Source: Flagellimonas profundi (GTDB lineage: Bacteria > Bacteroidota > Bacteroidia > Flavobacteriales > Flavobacteriaceae). From it: DNA of 64,000 nucleotides. Position numbers and translations under genes: made by a program. The stretch spans positions 186,001 through 250,000 of the forward strand of contig NZ_JAFLNM010000002.1 in assembly GCF_017313275.1 (NCBI RefSeq), read 5' to 3'. Of the stretch, positions 53,188-61,919 are shown piece after piece; positions within the stretch are counted from its first letter, which is position 1, and the number at the start of each line of letters is the position of its first letter. Below the pieces are notes generated by a model. That model was given only the letters and a program-made list of their open reading frames with translations. It did no database searches and was not told where the DNA came from.

Positions 53188-53859
53188 TTATTTTTTTCCG
53201 CCGACCACAATCACAAATTCACCTTTAGGTGGCTTGTTTTTGAAATGCTCCAATACTTCCGTAACGGTTCCTCGAACCGTTTCCTCGTATAATTTGGTCA
53301 ATTCCCTGGATACGGAGACTGGTCTGTCTTCCCCAAAATACTCAGCAAAATGGGTCAAGGTTTTAATGAGTTTATGAGGGGATTCGTAAAAAACCATGGT
53401 GCGGGTTTCTTCGGCAAGTTCCAAAAGTCGGGTCTGGCGTCCCTTTTTTAAGGGCAAAAAACCTTCAAAAACAAATCGATCGTTGGGCAATCCGCTGTTC
53501 ACCAAGGCGGGAACAAAAGCTGTTGCTCCAGGTAAACATTCCACTTCAACATTGTTTTCAACACAAGCGCGGGTCAATAAAAATCCCGGGTCGGAAATGG
53601 CCGGGGTACCCGCATCGGAAATAAGTGCGTAAGTAGTTCCCTCTTTCATTTTTTGCACCAGTCCATCAACCTGTCTATGTTCGTTGTGCATGTGGTGGCT
53701 CTGCAAAGGAGTGTTTATTTCGTAATGCTTGAGCAGCTTTCCGCTGGTTCGGGTGTCTTCGGCCAAAACCACATCCACTTCCTTGAGCACTTTAATGGCA
53801 CGAAGGGTTATGTCCTCCAAATTTCCGATTGGCGTTGGAACTAGATATAACTTTCCCAT
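53188..53859 (-). CDS. rsmI: 16S rRNA (cytidine-2'-O)-methyltransferase
   Basis: 223-aa methyltransferase of the tetrapyrrole-methylase fold. Hallmarks: LYLVPTPIGNLEDITLRAIK, VVLAEDTRTSGKLLKHYEI, ALISDAGTPAISDPGFLL and YESPHKLIKTL. It modifies C1402 of 16S rRNA together with RsmH. Shorter than proteobacterial versions because it lacks a C-terminal extension, as usual in Bacteroidota. Confidence 0.95.
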   Translation of the reverse strand: MGKLYLVPTPIGNLEDITLRAIKVLKEVDVVLAEDTRTSGKLLKHYEINTPLQSHHMHNEHRQVDGLVQKMKEGTTYALISDAGTPAISDPGFLLTRACVENNVEVECLPGATAFVPALVNSGLPNDRFVFEGFLPLKKGRQTRLLELAEETRTMVFYESPHKLIKTLTHFAEYFGEDRPVSVSRELTKLYEETVRGTVTEVLEHFKNKPPKGEFVIVVGGKK

Positions 53860-53907
53860 GGACCAAAGTTAGGGTCTTCCATTTAAATTAATCTTGGAAA
53901 AATGAAT

Positions 53908-54597
53908 TTATGCGAATCTTCTCTCGATAAGCGCCAAAAAACGGGCTTCGTACTCTTCCTTGCCTTCCCAATTATTGTACTCGGGCTTTACCATATTATT
54001 GATGAATGCAATGGAACGTTCCTCCGAATCTATGGTAGTGAGTTGGGAAAGCACTCGAGTATAATCCTCCATACTGTTGTTGAACAAATGTTTTACAAAG
54101 GCCAATTTATCGTTGAGCCCAACTTGAAAATCTTTGGCCAGCTTATCGTTCAAGGATTTTGGCTTCTTCTGTTGCGATGATACAACACTTTCTTCTTTGG
54201 GAGCCAAGTTTTCCTTATCGTTCTTCATAAAATCGGGTTTGGCCACAAACTCGGCAAACACCTTTTCCAAGTCGGTATTGGAGGGCATCTCGGAGACCAT
54301 GTCCTTTATGGTGTCCATCCCCGGGGTCATAATATCTTCTTGGTGTGGGTTACTTTCTGGTACGGAGGTATTTCCGCTCAACACGGCATTGGCCATTTTC
54401 TCAAACCTTGAGGCTATCACATTTTGGGAGACATCCACCTCAACATCGCTCAATTTTTCATCTATGAATTTCAGAACGGCCAACTTTTCATAAATCTCTT
54501 TGGACTTCTCATAAAGTGCCGCAAGATCGGTATCCTCCCTTGCCGTGATTATCTCTGTGGACAACTTGATCAACTCTTCCCTCAATTTCCGTATCAT
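53908..54597 (-). CDS. Conserved hypothetical protein
   Basis: 229-aa soluble acidic protein. The N-terminal 60 residues are predicted coiled coil (IRKLREELIKLSTEIITARE), the middle is low complexity, and the C-terminal 80 residues are compact (SLNDKLAKDFQVGLNDKLAF, then RVLSQLTTIDSEERSIAFIN), a block I recognise from unannotated flavobacterial proteins. Function unknown. It ends 48 bp from the rsmI start on the same strand. Confidence 0.75.
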   Translation of the reverse strand: MIRKLREELIKLSTEIITAREDTDLAALYEKSKEIYEKLAVLKFIDEKLSDVEVDVSQNVIASRFEKMANAVLSGNTSVPESNPHQEDIMTPGMDTIKDMVSEMPSNTDLEKVFAEFVAKPDFMKNDKENLAPKEESVVSSQQKKPKSLNDKLAKDFQVGLNDKLAFVKHLFNNSMEDYTRVLSQLTTIDSEERSIAFINNMVKPEYNNWEGKEEYEARFLALIERRFA

Positions 54598-54694
54598 AGC
54601 TTTTCTTCTTTACCTATAAAAATATAACGATTTTGCCAATACCCTATCAACAAAAGGTTAAAATCTTATTGAAAACAGGGGTGCAATTTTTTAG

Positions 54695-54702
54695 TAGCTT
54701 TG
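54695..54702 (+). promoter_or_regulatory. -7 box upstream of tdk
   Basis: TAGCTTTG, matching TAnnTTTG, 51 bp before the tdk ATG; the expected TTG is at 23 rather than 19 bp. Confidence 0.4.
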
Positions 54703-54753
54703 TGCTTGTTCCCATATAACGGGAAAACAAACAATTTCTTTCAAAAATACGGT

Positions 54754-55398
54754 ATGTTTCTCGAAAACACGGTCAATCATAAAGAACAGTTTGGATGGAT
54801 TGAGGTGATTTGCGGTTCCATGTTTTCCGGAAAGACCGAAGAACTTATCCGGAGGCTAAAACGCGCCCAATTTGCCAAGCAAAAAGTGGAAATCTTTAAA
54901 CCTATTGTGGATACCCGCTACCATGAAGAGATGGTGGTCTCCCACGATTCCAACGAAATTAGGTCCACCCCTGTTCCCGCAGCGGCCAATATTAGGCTTT
55001 TGGCGGACGACTGTGATGTTATCGGCATAGACGAGGCCCAATTTTTTGATGATGAAATCGTAACCGTATGCAACGATTTGGCCAACCGAGGGGTGCGCGT
55101 GGTGGTTGCGGGCCTGGATATGGACTTTAAGGGCAATCCTTTTGGCCCCATGCCGGCATTGATGGCCACAGCGGAATATGTGACCAAAGTGCATGCTGTA
55201 TGCACCAGAACGGGCAACTTGGCCAACTATAGTTTTAGAAAGTCCCTTAACGACAATTTGGTATTACTTGGTGAAACAGAGGAATATGAGCCTTTGAGCA
55301 GAGCTGCTTTTTACAAGGCCATGTTGCGTGAAAAAATCAAGGGAATGGATGTGGATTCCGAAGAAGTAACGTCCAAAAAAGAAAAGCCCAATGAGTAA
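54754..55398 (+). CDS. tdk: Thymidine kinase (TK1-like) lacking the zinc cysteines
   Basis: 214-aa salvage kinase. P-loop GSMFSGKT at residues 21-28, Walker B-like [10 protein letters not shown], and the thymidine lasso region [17 protein letters not shown]. In most TK1-like enzymes four cysteines hold a structural zinc (CxxC and CRxC); here the first pair reads VCTRTGN and the second PLSRAAF, so zinc binding is lost. The upstream frame extension (from 54700) overlaps the promoter-like box and is rejected. The 3' end overlaps alr by 8 bp. Confidence 0.93.
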   Translation: MFLENTVNHKEQFGWIEVICGSMFSGKTEELIRRLKRAQFAKQKVEIFKPIVDTRYHEEMVVSHDSNEIRSTPVPAAANIRLLADDCDVIGIDEAQFFDDEIVTVCNDLANRGVRVVVAGLDMDFKGNPFGPMPALMATAEYVTKVHAVCTRTGNLANYSFRKSLNDNLVLLGETEEYEPLSRAAFYKAMLREKIKGMDVDSEEVTSKKEKPNE

Positions 55399-56500
55399 GG
55401 TCGGGGAAACAACTTTGGTCTTGGACCTTGAGGCCTTGGAACACAATTACAACTACTTGCGATCCAAAATAAAGCCTGAAACCAAATTTTTAGGCGTGGT
55501 AAAGGCTTTTGCCTACGGAAGCGACATGGTGACCATAGCCAAAAAACTAGAGCAATTGGGGGCCGATTATCTGGCAGTTGCCTATGTAAGCGAAGGGGTT
55601 TTGTTGCGCGAAGCAGGTATTCAGCTTCCTATTTTGGTATTACATCCCTTGGCTTCCAATTTTGATGATTTGATCGCGAACCATTTGGAGCCGAGTATCT
55701 ATTCCAAGAATATCCTTGAACAATTTCGGGAAGCGGCCAAAGCTCAAAAACAGACCGATTACCCGGTCCATATAAAATTCAACACAGGTTTGAACCGTTT
55801 GGGCTTTTCCGAGGCGGATGTAAATTTTATTGCCGAAGAGACCATGCATAGCAAATGCATCAAAATAGTTTCTGCATTTTCACATTTGGCCGCCTCTGAA
55901 GATAAAAACGAGCGTGATTTCAGCCTGAATCAAATCAGTTCCTTCAAAAAGATGAGCAATACGCTCATGGACAAGTTGGGCTATGCTCCCATGCGACACA
56001 TGTTGAACACTTCGGGCATCATTAATTATCCAGAGGCCCAGTTTGAGATGGTCCGTAGTGGAATAGGGCTGTACGGGTATGGCAACCAAGCCCAAGTGGA
56101 TAAAGAGCTACAACCTATTGCCACCCTAAAAACCATTATTTCACAAATCCATCAAATTGATGCCAACGAATCCGTAGGATACAATCGTGCTTTTAAGTCC
56201 GACCAGCCGATCAAGAGCGCCACGCTACCCATCGGACACGCCGATGGCATTGGCCGACAGTACGGGAAAGGCAAGGGGTTTGTGACCATCAACAATAAAA
56301 AAGCACCCATTTTGGGCAACGTTTGTATGGACATGATCATGGTGGACGTTACCGAAATTGATTGCAAAGAAGGCGATGAAGCGATTGTGTTCGGACCCCA
56401 AAACTCCGCCGAAAATTTTGCGGCCACTGCGAATACCATTTCTTACGAAATCCTAACCGCCATTTCACAAAGGGTAAAAAGAGAGGTTATTAAAAAATAG
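55391..56500 (+). CDS. alr: Alanine racemase
   Basis: 369-aa PLP enzyme making D-alanine for peptidoglycan. Lys38 in [11 protein letters not shown] binds the cofactor (the usual motif is VVKANAYGHG, so N and H differ here), and the opposite-face Tyr is in [12 protein letters not shown]-terminal beta domain contains [13 protein letters not shown]. The start overlaps the end of tdk by 8 bp, giving a tdk-alr operon that is frequent in flavobacteria. Confidence 0.94.
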   Translation: MSKVGETTLVLDLEALEHNYNYLRSKIKPETKFLGVVKAFAYGSDMVTIAKKLEQLGADYLAVAYVSEGVLLREAGIQLPILVLHPLASNFDDLIANHLEPSIYSKNILEQFREAAKAQKQTDYPVHIKFNTGLNRLGFSEADVNFIAEETMHSKCIKIVSAFSHLAASEDKNERDFSLNQISSFKKMSNTLMDKLGYAPMRHMLNTSGIINYPEAQFEMVRSGIGLYGYGNQAQVDKELQPIATLKTIISQIHQIDANESVGYNRAFKSDQPIKSATLPIGHADGIGRQYGKGKGFVTINNKKAPILGNVCMDMIMVDVTEIDCKEGDEAIVFGPQNSAENFAATANTISYEILTAISQRVKREVIKK

Positions 56501-56577
56501 TTTTTGTTGCGAGAAAGCGCTGACAAACCACTTTTTTGCTTAATTTGTCTCTGATTAACCAATACTCAACTATAAAA

Positions 56578-56985
56578 ATGGGATTTTTAAAAGAGTTTAA
56601 AGATTTTGCCATGAAAGGAAACCTGGTGGATATCGCCGTAGGTTTCGTCATGGGTGCCGCTTTTAAGGAAGTGGTATCATCGTTCACGGGAGGTATAGTT
56701 TCCCCCTTGATCGGATTATTGTTCAACGCAGATTTCAACGATTTGAAATATGTTATCACCGAAGGGGCCCCAAATGATGCGGGAGAGATTGTTGGTGAAA
56801 TAGCCGTGCTTTACGGTGCTTTCCTCACCAATGTCATCGACTTCATTATTGTAGCTTTCGTTATGTTCCTCATTGTAAAAGGAGTGAACAAAATGAAGAA
56901 AAAAGAAGAGCCTGCACCAGAACCTCCAAAGGGTCCGACCCAAGAGGAACTGTTGGCGGAAATCCGAGATCTGTTGAAGAAATAA
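56578..56985 (+). CDS. mscL: Large-conductance mechanosensitive channel
   Basis: 135-aa pentameric osmotic safety valve. The N-terminus GFLKEFKDFAMKGNLVDIAV with GxxMGAAF is the pore-lining TM1, TM2 is FIIVAFVMFLIVKGVNKM, and the C-terminal helix ends EELLAEIRDLLKK. ATG 56578 gives the standard start; an in-frame ATG 14 codons earlier has no support. Monocistronic, followed by a terminator. Confidence 0.96.
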   Translation: MGFLKEFKDFAMKGNLVDIAVGFVMGAAFKEVVSSFTGGIVSPLIGLLFNADFNDLKYVITEGAPNDAGEIVGEIAVLYGAFLTNVIDFIIVAFVMFLIVKGVNKMKKKEEPAPEPPKGPTQEELLAEIRDLLKK

Positions 56986-57037
56986 AAATCGTTGGTACTG
57001 TATTTCGGTACCGCCGCTACATCACAATAACCCTTAA

Positions 57038-57074
57038 AAACCATCAATGTGTTTCGCTAACATGTTGATGGTTG
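57038..57074 (+). terminator. Terminator after mscL
   Basis: Stem AACCATCAATGT with ACATGTTGATGGTT (one bulge) followed by GTTTTATTT. Confidence 0.75.
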
Positions 57075-57123
57075 TTTTATTTATAACATTTTGTTATTTT
57101 TTATTGATTGATGCTAAAAAAGC

Positions 57124-57153
57124 TTGTTTAACTCGCTGACTGAAGTACCTTTG
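57124..57153 (+). promoter_or_regulatory. Promoter of asd
   Basis: TTG, exactly 19 bp, TACCTTTG: full Bacteroidota consensus, 20 bp before the asd ATG. Confidence 0.7.
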
Positions 57154-57173
57154 CGTCAAGAAATATTTTTACA

Positions 57174-58187
57174 ATGAAAGTAGCAGTTGTTGGTGCCACC
57201 GGAATGGTAGGCGAAGTCATGTTGAAAGTGTTGGAGGAGCGAAACTTCCCTATTTCAGAATTGTTGTTGGTTGCCTCGGAACGATCCGTGGGTAAAAAGC
57301 TTACTTATAAAGGTGAGGAACATATGGTAATCGGTTTGGCGGATGCCGTAGCGGCTCAACCCGATATTGCCATTTTCTCCGCAGGAGGTGACACCTCTTT
57401 GGAGTGGGCCCCCAAGTTTGCAGAGGTTGGTACTACCGTAATCGATAACTCCTCCGCTTGGCGTATGGACCCGACCAAAAAATTGGTGGTTCCCGAAATC
57501 AACGCAAACGAACTGACGGCCGAGGATAAAATTATAGCCAACCCCAACTGCTCCACCATCCAAATGGTACTTGCTTTGGATCCTTTGCACAAAAAATATC
57601 AAATGAAGCGAGTGGTTGTTTCTACCTACCAGTCCGTTTCCGGTACCGGGGTAAAGGCAGTTGAACAAATGGAGAACGAAGCTGCAGGAATCGAGGGGGA
57701 AATGGCTTATCCCCACCCCATCAACCGTAATGCATTGCCCCATTGCGATGTGTTTTTGGAAAACGGGTATACCAAGGAAGAAATGAAATTGGCCCGTGAA
57801 CCTCAAAAAATATTGGACGACCGTACGTTTTCGGTTACTGCAACCGCAGTTCGAATCCCAACCGCTGGAGGTCACTCCGAATCCGTGAATGTAGAATTCC
57901 ATAACGATTTTGATTTGGAGGAAGTAAGACAACTCCTGAGCGCGACTCCCGGAATTGTCGTGCAGGACAATCCTGAAACCAACACCTACCCCATGCCTGT
58001 TTATGCCAATGGCAAGGACGATGTTTTCGTTGGGAGAATCCGTAGGGACGAAACCCAGCCCAATACTTTGAACATGTGGATCGTGGCGGACAACCTAAGA
58101 AAGGGAGCCGCTACCAATGCTGTTCAGATTGCGGAATATTTGGTGGAAAACAATTTGGTTTCGAAAACTTCTCAAACCGTATCGTAA
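57174..58187 (+). CDS. asd: Aspartate-semialdehyde dehydrogenase
   Basis: 337-aa NADPH-dependent enzyme of the aspartate pathway to lysine, threonine, methionine and diaminopimelate. VAVVGATGMVGEVMLKVLEE is the nucleotide fold, the catalytic Cys is in NPNCSTIQMVLAL, and the active-site His is in PTAGGHSESVNVEF. Single gene with a good promoter. Confidence 0.96.
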   Translation: MKVAVVGATGMVGEVMLKVLEERNFPISELLLVASERSVGKKLTYKGEEHMVIGLADAVAAQPDIAIFSAGGDTSLEWAPKFAEVGTTVIDNSSAWRMDPTKKLVVPEINANELTAEDKIIANPNCSTIQMVLALDPLHKKYQMKRVVVSTYQSVSGTGVKAVEQMENEAAGIEGEMAYPHPINRNALPHCDVFLENGYTKEEMKLAREPQKILDDRTFSVTATAVRIPTAGGHSESVNVEFHNDFDLEEVRQLLSATPGIVVQDNPETNTYPMPVYANGKDDVFVGRIRRDETQPNTLNMWIVADNLRKGAATNAVQIAEYLVENNLVSKTSQTVS

Positions 58188-58213
58188 ATAAGGGTTGTGG
58201 TAATTTTTGCTTA

Positions 58214-58933
58214 TTAACGTGGTAACTTTGCCTTGATTCTTTTTTCATAAATGCTGTCAAACTCTTTTTGAGTAATAGTTTGGCCATTCATTGGATTTTC
58301 GATTAGTCCCTGATCTTTAAATACTAAATCCGTCATGACAACACTACGCCCTTTTAAATCCAATTGAAGGACCATACCGGGAAGTCCAACAGCCTCAAAT
58401 GGCCCAGTCCTAAATGGCAATTCAGGGCAATACCAGGCAACTATTTCTGTTTCAACAGTTTCAAAGTTTTTGGTTACATTTATTCGCTTTCCAATCGCTT
58501 TAAAACACTCATACCCAAAAATTGTCTTTTTTTCATTTGCTAACTTCCAATCGCGATCATCAAAGTCCAACTTAACTTGAAATTGTTCTCCTAAAACTTG
58601 TTTTCTCTCAATAAGGTGGTTTTCATTCAAATTTGTAAAATAAGTTTTATCTCCATCAAAGATTGTTATGGCCATTTTTGTGCTAAAGCTATTCTCATCA
58701 AAAGGCAAATTCCTAATCAAAGAAAAAAGTGAGGCATGTTTATCGAAAACAAGTTCAAATCGAAAGTTTAGTGCTTGTTTTGCGATTTCATCAATATCAT
58801 TCTGATATGCCCCTTTCATTTCAGTGTTTTTGGATTTTTTAAGCATCAGCTTGTATTCCGCAGATCCAGAAGTTTTTTGAGCTAATAGGGACAGTGGTGC
58901 AAATATTGCCCAAAGTAAAAGTAACCTGTTCAT
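58214..58933 (-). CDS. GLPGLI-family secreted protein
   Basis: 239-aa protein with a Sec signal (MNRLLLLWAIFAPLSLLAQ) and the family motif as AVGLPGMVLQLDLKG (GLPGLI variant) near residue 180. The family is restricted to Bacteroidota and has no known function; it is often near porin-like or protease genes. ATG 58933 is preferred to the in-frame TTG 58960, which overlaps the upstream small gene. Confidence 0.85.
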   Translation of the reverse strand: MNRLLLLWAIFAPLSLLAQKTSGSAEYKLMLKKSKNTEMKGAYQNDIDEIAKQALNFRFELVFDKHASLFSLIRNLPFDENSFSTKMAITIFDGDKTYFTNLNENHLIERKQVLGEQFQVKLDFDDRDWKLANEKKTIFGYECFKAIGKRINVTKNFETVETEIVAWYCPELPFRTGPFEAVGLPGMVLQLDLKGRSVVMTDLVFKDQGLIENPMNGQTITQKEFDSIYEKRIKAKLPR

Positions 58934-58956
58934 TTTATGGTTTTGTATACCCTTAA

Positions 58957-59148
58957 TCAATAAGCTGCTTCAATACAATGACCATAGACTGAAAAATAAA
59001 TGGAATAGTAATCAGTTCCATATGCCAATTCATAATAGGATGCTAACTTATGGGCATAATCACTACAAACCGTAAAATAATCCTCATTACCAGCACTTGT
59101 TATATTGACGCAAAAAATAACAGCAAAAAGTGAAATAATTTTTTTCAT
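58957..59148 (-). CDS. Small secreted protein, unrecognised
   Basis: 63-aa product from ATG 59148: signal peptide (MKKIISLFAVIFCVNITSAG), then about 43 residues rich in Tyr with two Cys (FTVCSDYAHKLASYYELAYG, and a late Cys in YGHCIEAAY), which could form one disulfide. It lies 23 bp upstream of the GLPGLI gene on the same strand, so they are likely co-expressed. No family recognised. Confidence 0.6.
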   Translation of the reverse strand: MKKIISLFAVIFCVNITSAGNEDYFTVCSDYAHKLASYYELAYGTDYYSIYFSVYGHCIEAAY

Positions 59149-59306
59149 GTCGTAAGATTTCATCGGTTAACTCAATATTAATCCAAACAGACCTAAAAAA
59201 ATCGTTGAATTGACTGATGCACGGTTTCAATTGATAAGTAACTGGTTCCAATTGATTACAGTTTTATTTTATACGGAGTTTAGATGTAAGCATGAATAGC
59301 AGCAAT

Positions 59307-59335
59307 AAAAAAAGGGGCCAATTGGCCCCCTTTTC
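59307..59335 (-). terminator. Terminator after the subtilase gene
   Basis: Palindromic stem AAAAGGGGCCA/TTGGCCCCCTTTT with a T tract on the minus strand side, 20 bp past the protease stop. Confidence 0.85.
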
Positions 59336-59355
59336 TTTTATAATGATAGTGAGTT

Positions 59356-60606
59356 TTAGTTAACACCGATTGTATCGGCATTTCCGTCTGGATCACCACT
59401 TACGGTCCCACCATTGCCAATGTTGCCCAAAAGCAACAGACCACATGCATGTGGAGAAGCCATGGAAGTTCCACTGATGGTGTTGTATCCTCCCGGCCAT
59501 GTAGATTTAATAGCTACACCGGGCTCGCAATAATCAACAGGAGGGTTACCGTAATTGGAGAACGAAGCCCAAATATCACCTTCTGACATGGCGGAAATGG
59601 TGTAAATGTTATTTCCGTTGGCAGAGGCAGGCGAAGAACCATTGGCGTCTGCACTCTCATTACCTGCTGCAATGGCAAATTTCACCACTGAAGAAGCATT
59701 GATAACAGCATCATTTACGGCTTGGGAAAATCCTCCACCCAAACTCATATTGGCCACATCACCGTTGGAAGCGTTTGCGGCCACAAAATCGATTCCCGCA
59801 ATTACCCCTGAATATGAACCACTACCACGGCGGTCCAAAACCTTAACAGGAATAACGGTTGCTCCCGCAGCAACACCAACTACACCGATTTCATTGTTGA
59901 TGGCTGCTACTGTTCCTGCCACGTGCGTTCCATGTCCGTTATTGTCAACAGTCAAATCAGAATCAGGACCATTGGTAAAGGCATTATAACCTCGGCTGGC
60001 GTCTACGTTCAAGTCCTCGTGACCAGACTCAATACCTGAATCTATGATCCACGCCACGTTACTACCTGTGTAGGAAGTTCCACCATTCACCCTAGCAATT
60101 CCCCAAGGGGTTTCCTGTGCTGCGGAGCCTCCTCCACCGCCTCCGCCACCCGGGCCTTTTCCTGGAGGTGGTGCCAAGGTGAACATTTGGTCCTTTTCTA
60201 TGTAGGCTATACGATCATCTCCTGACAGCTTAGCGGCATCTGCGGAGCTCATTCTTGCAGATACACCCATTAAGGTTTTGCTATACACATGATCAATTAC
60301 ATCACCTTTCATTTGAAGCGTTCCCAAAACTTCCGTTGCCAATTGTTTTACAGCTCCTTTGGCCGATTTATAGTCGCTTCCGAACTTAGCGCCAACATCT
60401 CCGGTCACCTTCTGGTCAAAGACAATGATATACGAACCATCAATGGTGTAACTACCCTGATTGAACAGTACCGATTCCTCGGTTTCAGGAACTGCAATTG
60501 AATTTTCAAGGTTTTCGATTTCAGTTTGACTCTCATCCGAACAGGAGAATAAAATCAACCCAGTACTGGCCACAAGTGCCATACTTTTTAAAAGAGGTTT
60601 TTTCAT
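59356..60606 (-). CDS. Subtilisin-family (S8) serine protease, lipoprotein
   Basis: 416-aa protease. Lipobox LILFSC near residue 22; an I9-type propeptide (SYIIVFDQKVTGDVGAKF) to about residue 145; a Gly-rich linker (PGKGPGGGGGGGGSAAQ); then the catalytic domain with Asp near 187 in AWIIDSGIESGHEDL, His near 224 in NNGHGTHVAGT, the oxyanion Asn in AIAAGNES, and Ser near 378 in SGTSMASPHACG. No C-terminal sorting domain; the protein ends soon after the Ser helix. It is probably anchored at the membrane and self-processed. Confidence 0.93.
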   Translation of the reverse strand: MKKPLLKSMALVASTGLILFSCSDESQTEIENLENSIAVPETEESVLFNQGSYTIDGSYIIVFDQKVTGDVGAKFGSDYKSAKGAVKQLATEVLGTLQMKGDVIDHVYSKTLMGVSARMSSADAAKLSGDDRIAYIEKDQMFTLAPPPGKGPGGGGGGGGSAAQETPWGIARVNGGTSYTGSNVAWIIDSGIESGHEDLNVDASRGYNAFTNGPDSDLTVDNNGHGTHVAGTVAAINNEIGVVGVAAGATVIPVKVLDRRGSGSYSGVIAGIDFVAANASNGDVANMSLGGGFSQAVNDAVINASSVVKFAIAAGNESADANGSSPASANGNNIYTISAMSEGDIWASFSNYGNPPVDYCEPGVAIKSTWPGGYNTISGTSMASPHACGLLLLGNIGNGGTVSGDPDGNADTIGVN

Positions 60607-60777
60607 AATTCTATTAGTTTTTAATTTTAATCCGCATGAATGTAATACTTTTCCTCACAATTTTATGTTATAATGTTAAAATAGTTGTTAACAATGTCTT
60701 AACGTTTTTGGTAAAAAGAAGTAAGTGCCTGCTTAAAGGTTACCTGAAAAAATATGCCTGAAAAGAAATTTATGTGC

Positions 60778-61215
60778 TCACCAATTTTCAAAACATGGAC
60801 CATTACATATTTGAGCATAGTCATGGTTTTTGGCTTCTATGGTATAGGTATAAGTATCACCTTTTCTTTGATAGGAACTTAAATCAAATAAGCTATTCCC
60901 TGGAGGCTCGTTGTAGAAAAGTTTATGAGTTTCAATACGTTCATTATCAAAAACTATTAAAATGGAATCCGCCTGCAATATTTCATGGATTTGTACTATA
61001 GTAGCTGTGTCACCATCCCTGAAAATTTCACCTTTACCATTTATAAAAATTGATTCTTCGCCACTTGGAATACCATTGCTAAAAAAAAGCATGACCACCC
61101 GGTTGTCTAACCCATTGTTTATGACCAGATTGATTGTTTCCTCCATTTCTCTTGGCCAACAAGAAATTATAAGAAATGGGACTATTAGATATAACAATAT
61201 TTTTTTAAGATTCAT
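60778..61215 (-). CDS. Small lipoprotein, unrecognised
   Basis: 145-aa protein from ATG 61215 with lipoprotein signal (MNLKKILLYLIVPFLIISCW, Cys19). The mature part has no recognised domain; four cysteines in all, two near the end (AQICNGPCFENW). A+T-rich. It follows a truncated metalloprotein-like frame by about 70 bp. The 171-bp gap to the subtilase gene holds only A+T-rich sequence with no hairpin I could support. Confidence 0.62.
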   Translation of the reverse strand: MNLKKILLYLIVPFLIISCWPREMEETINLVINNGLDNRVVMLFFSNGIPSGEESIFINGKGEIFRDGDTATIVQIHEILQADSILIVFDNERIETHKLFYNEPPGNSLFDLSSYQRKGDTYTYTIEAKNHDYAQICNGPCFENW

Positions 61216-61285
61216 TATTAGATGTTTACCAATTATTAAACAATTCTCGAATTTTATAGGACTGTCCAGAGATTGCAACATTTTT

Positions 61286-61792
61286 TTACCTACATTCCTC
61301 CCATCTAGTTGTTCCTATTAAGGATTTTTCCATATTTGACCATGTCACTCCCGAAATCCTATCAATAGGAACATTAATACCGTGTTCATCCCTTTGATTA
61401 AACGAATCATACATGTCATAAAATGTTGTTGTGTAAAATTTCACTATACCCCCACCATCATCAATTGGTCTATCTTGAAGATTTTTAGTCCGGTATTTAT
61501 AACTATTTGGTCCCAATCTGCTGTACCGCATATTGGTAAGGTAAATTTCAACTCCCGTTGCCCAGCTTTCCATAAGCCTTCGGGCACTCGTCCCAGCCGG
61601 ACCAGGGTTATTACTTCCGCCATTATAAATATACCCTTGTTCCACCAAATCATCCCAAGATAGTGGGTCAATACGCCAGTGGGCGGCATGGGCCAATTCA
61701 TTTCGGTAAGATTTTACGGGATAAGTCAATATTAGCACGATTCGACCGGAAAAAATCCCTAAATTGACGGGTGATAGGCTTTGTTTGACCAA
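61286..61792 (-). pseudogene. Truncated metalloprotease-like fragment
   Basis: 168-codon frame resembling the C-terminal half of secreted zinc-protein families: RNELAHAAHW (an HExxH-like helix whose first His is Asn), WDDLVEQGYIYNGGSNNPGP and LMESWATGVEIYLTNMRY. There is no signal peptide, and the 30 residues before the helix look eroded. The start given (TTG) is arbitrary. It is best read as the remnant of a larger gene, though a small active protein cannot be excluded. Confidence 0.5.
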
Positions 61793-61919
61793 TGCATCTT
61801 TTCGATTGACAAAATGGATTTGTCTACTTATTGAAGGTTAAAAAAAGTTAACTAGGGGAAGCTCTATTCCCAAAACCCAATATTCATTGTATTTTTATCC
61901 AAAATCAATCCGAGAAAAC

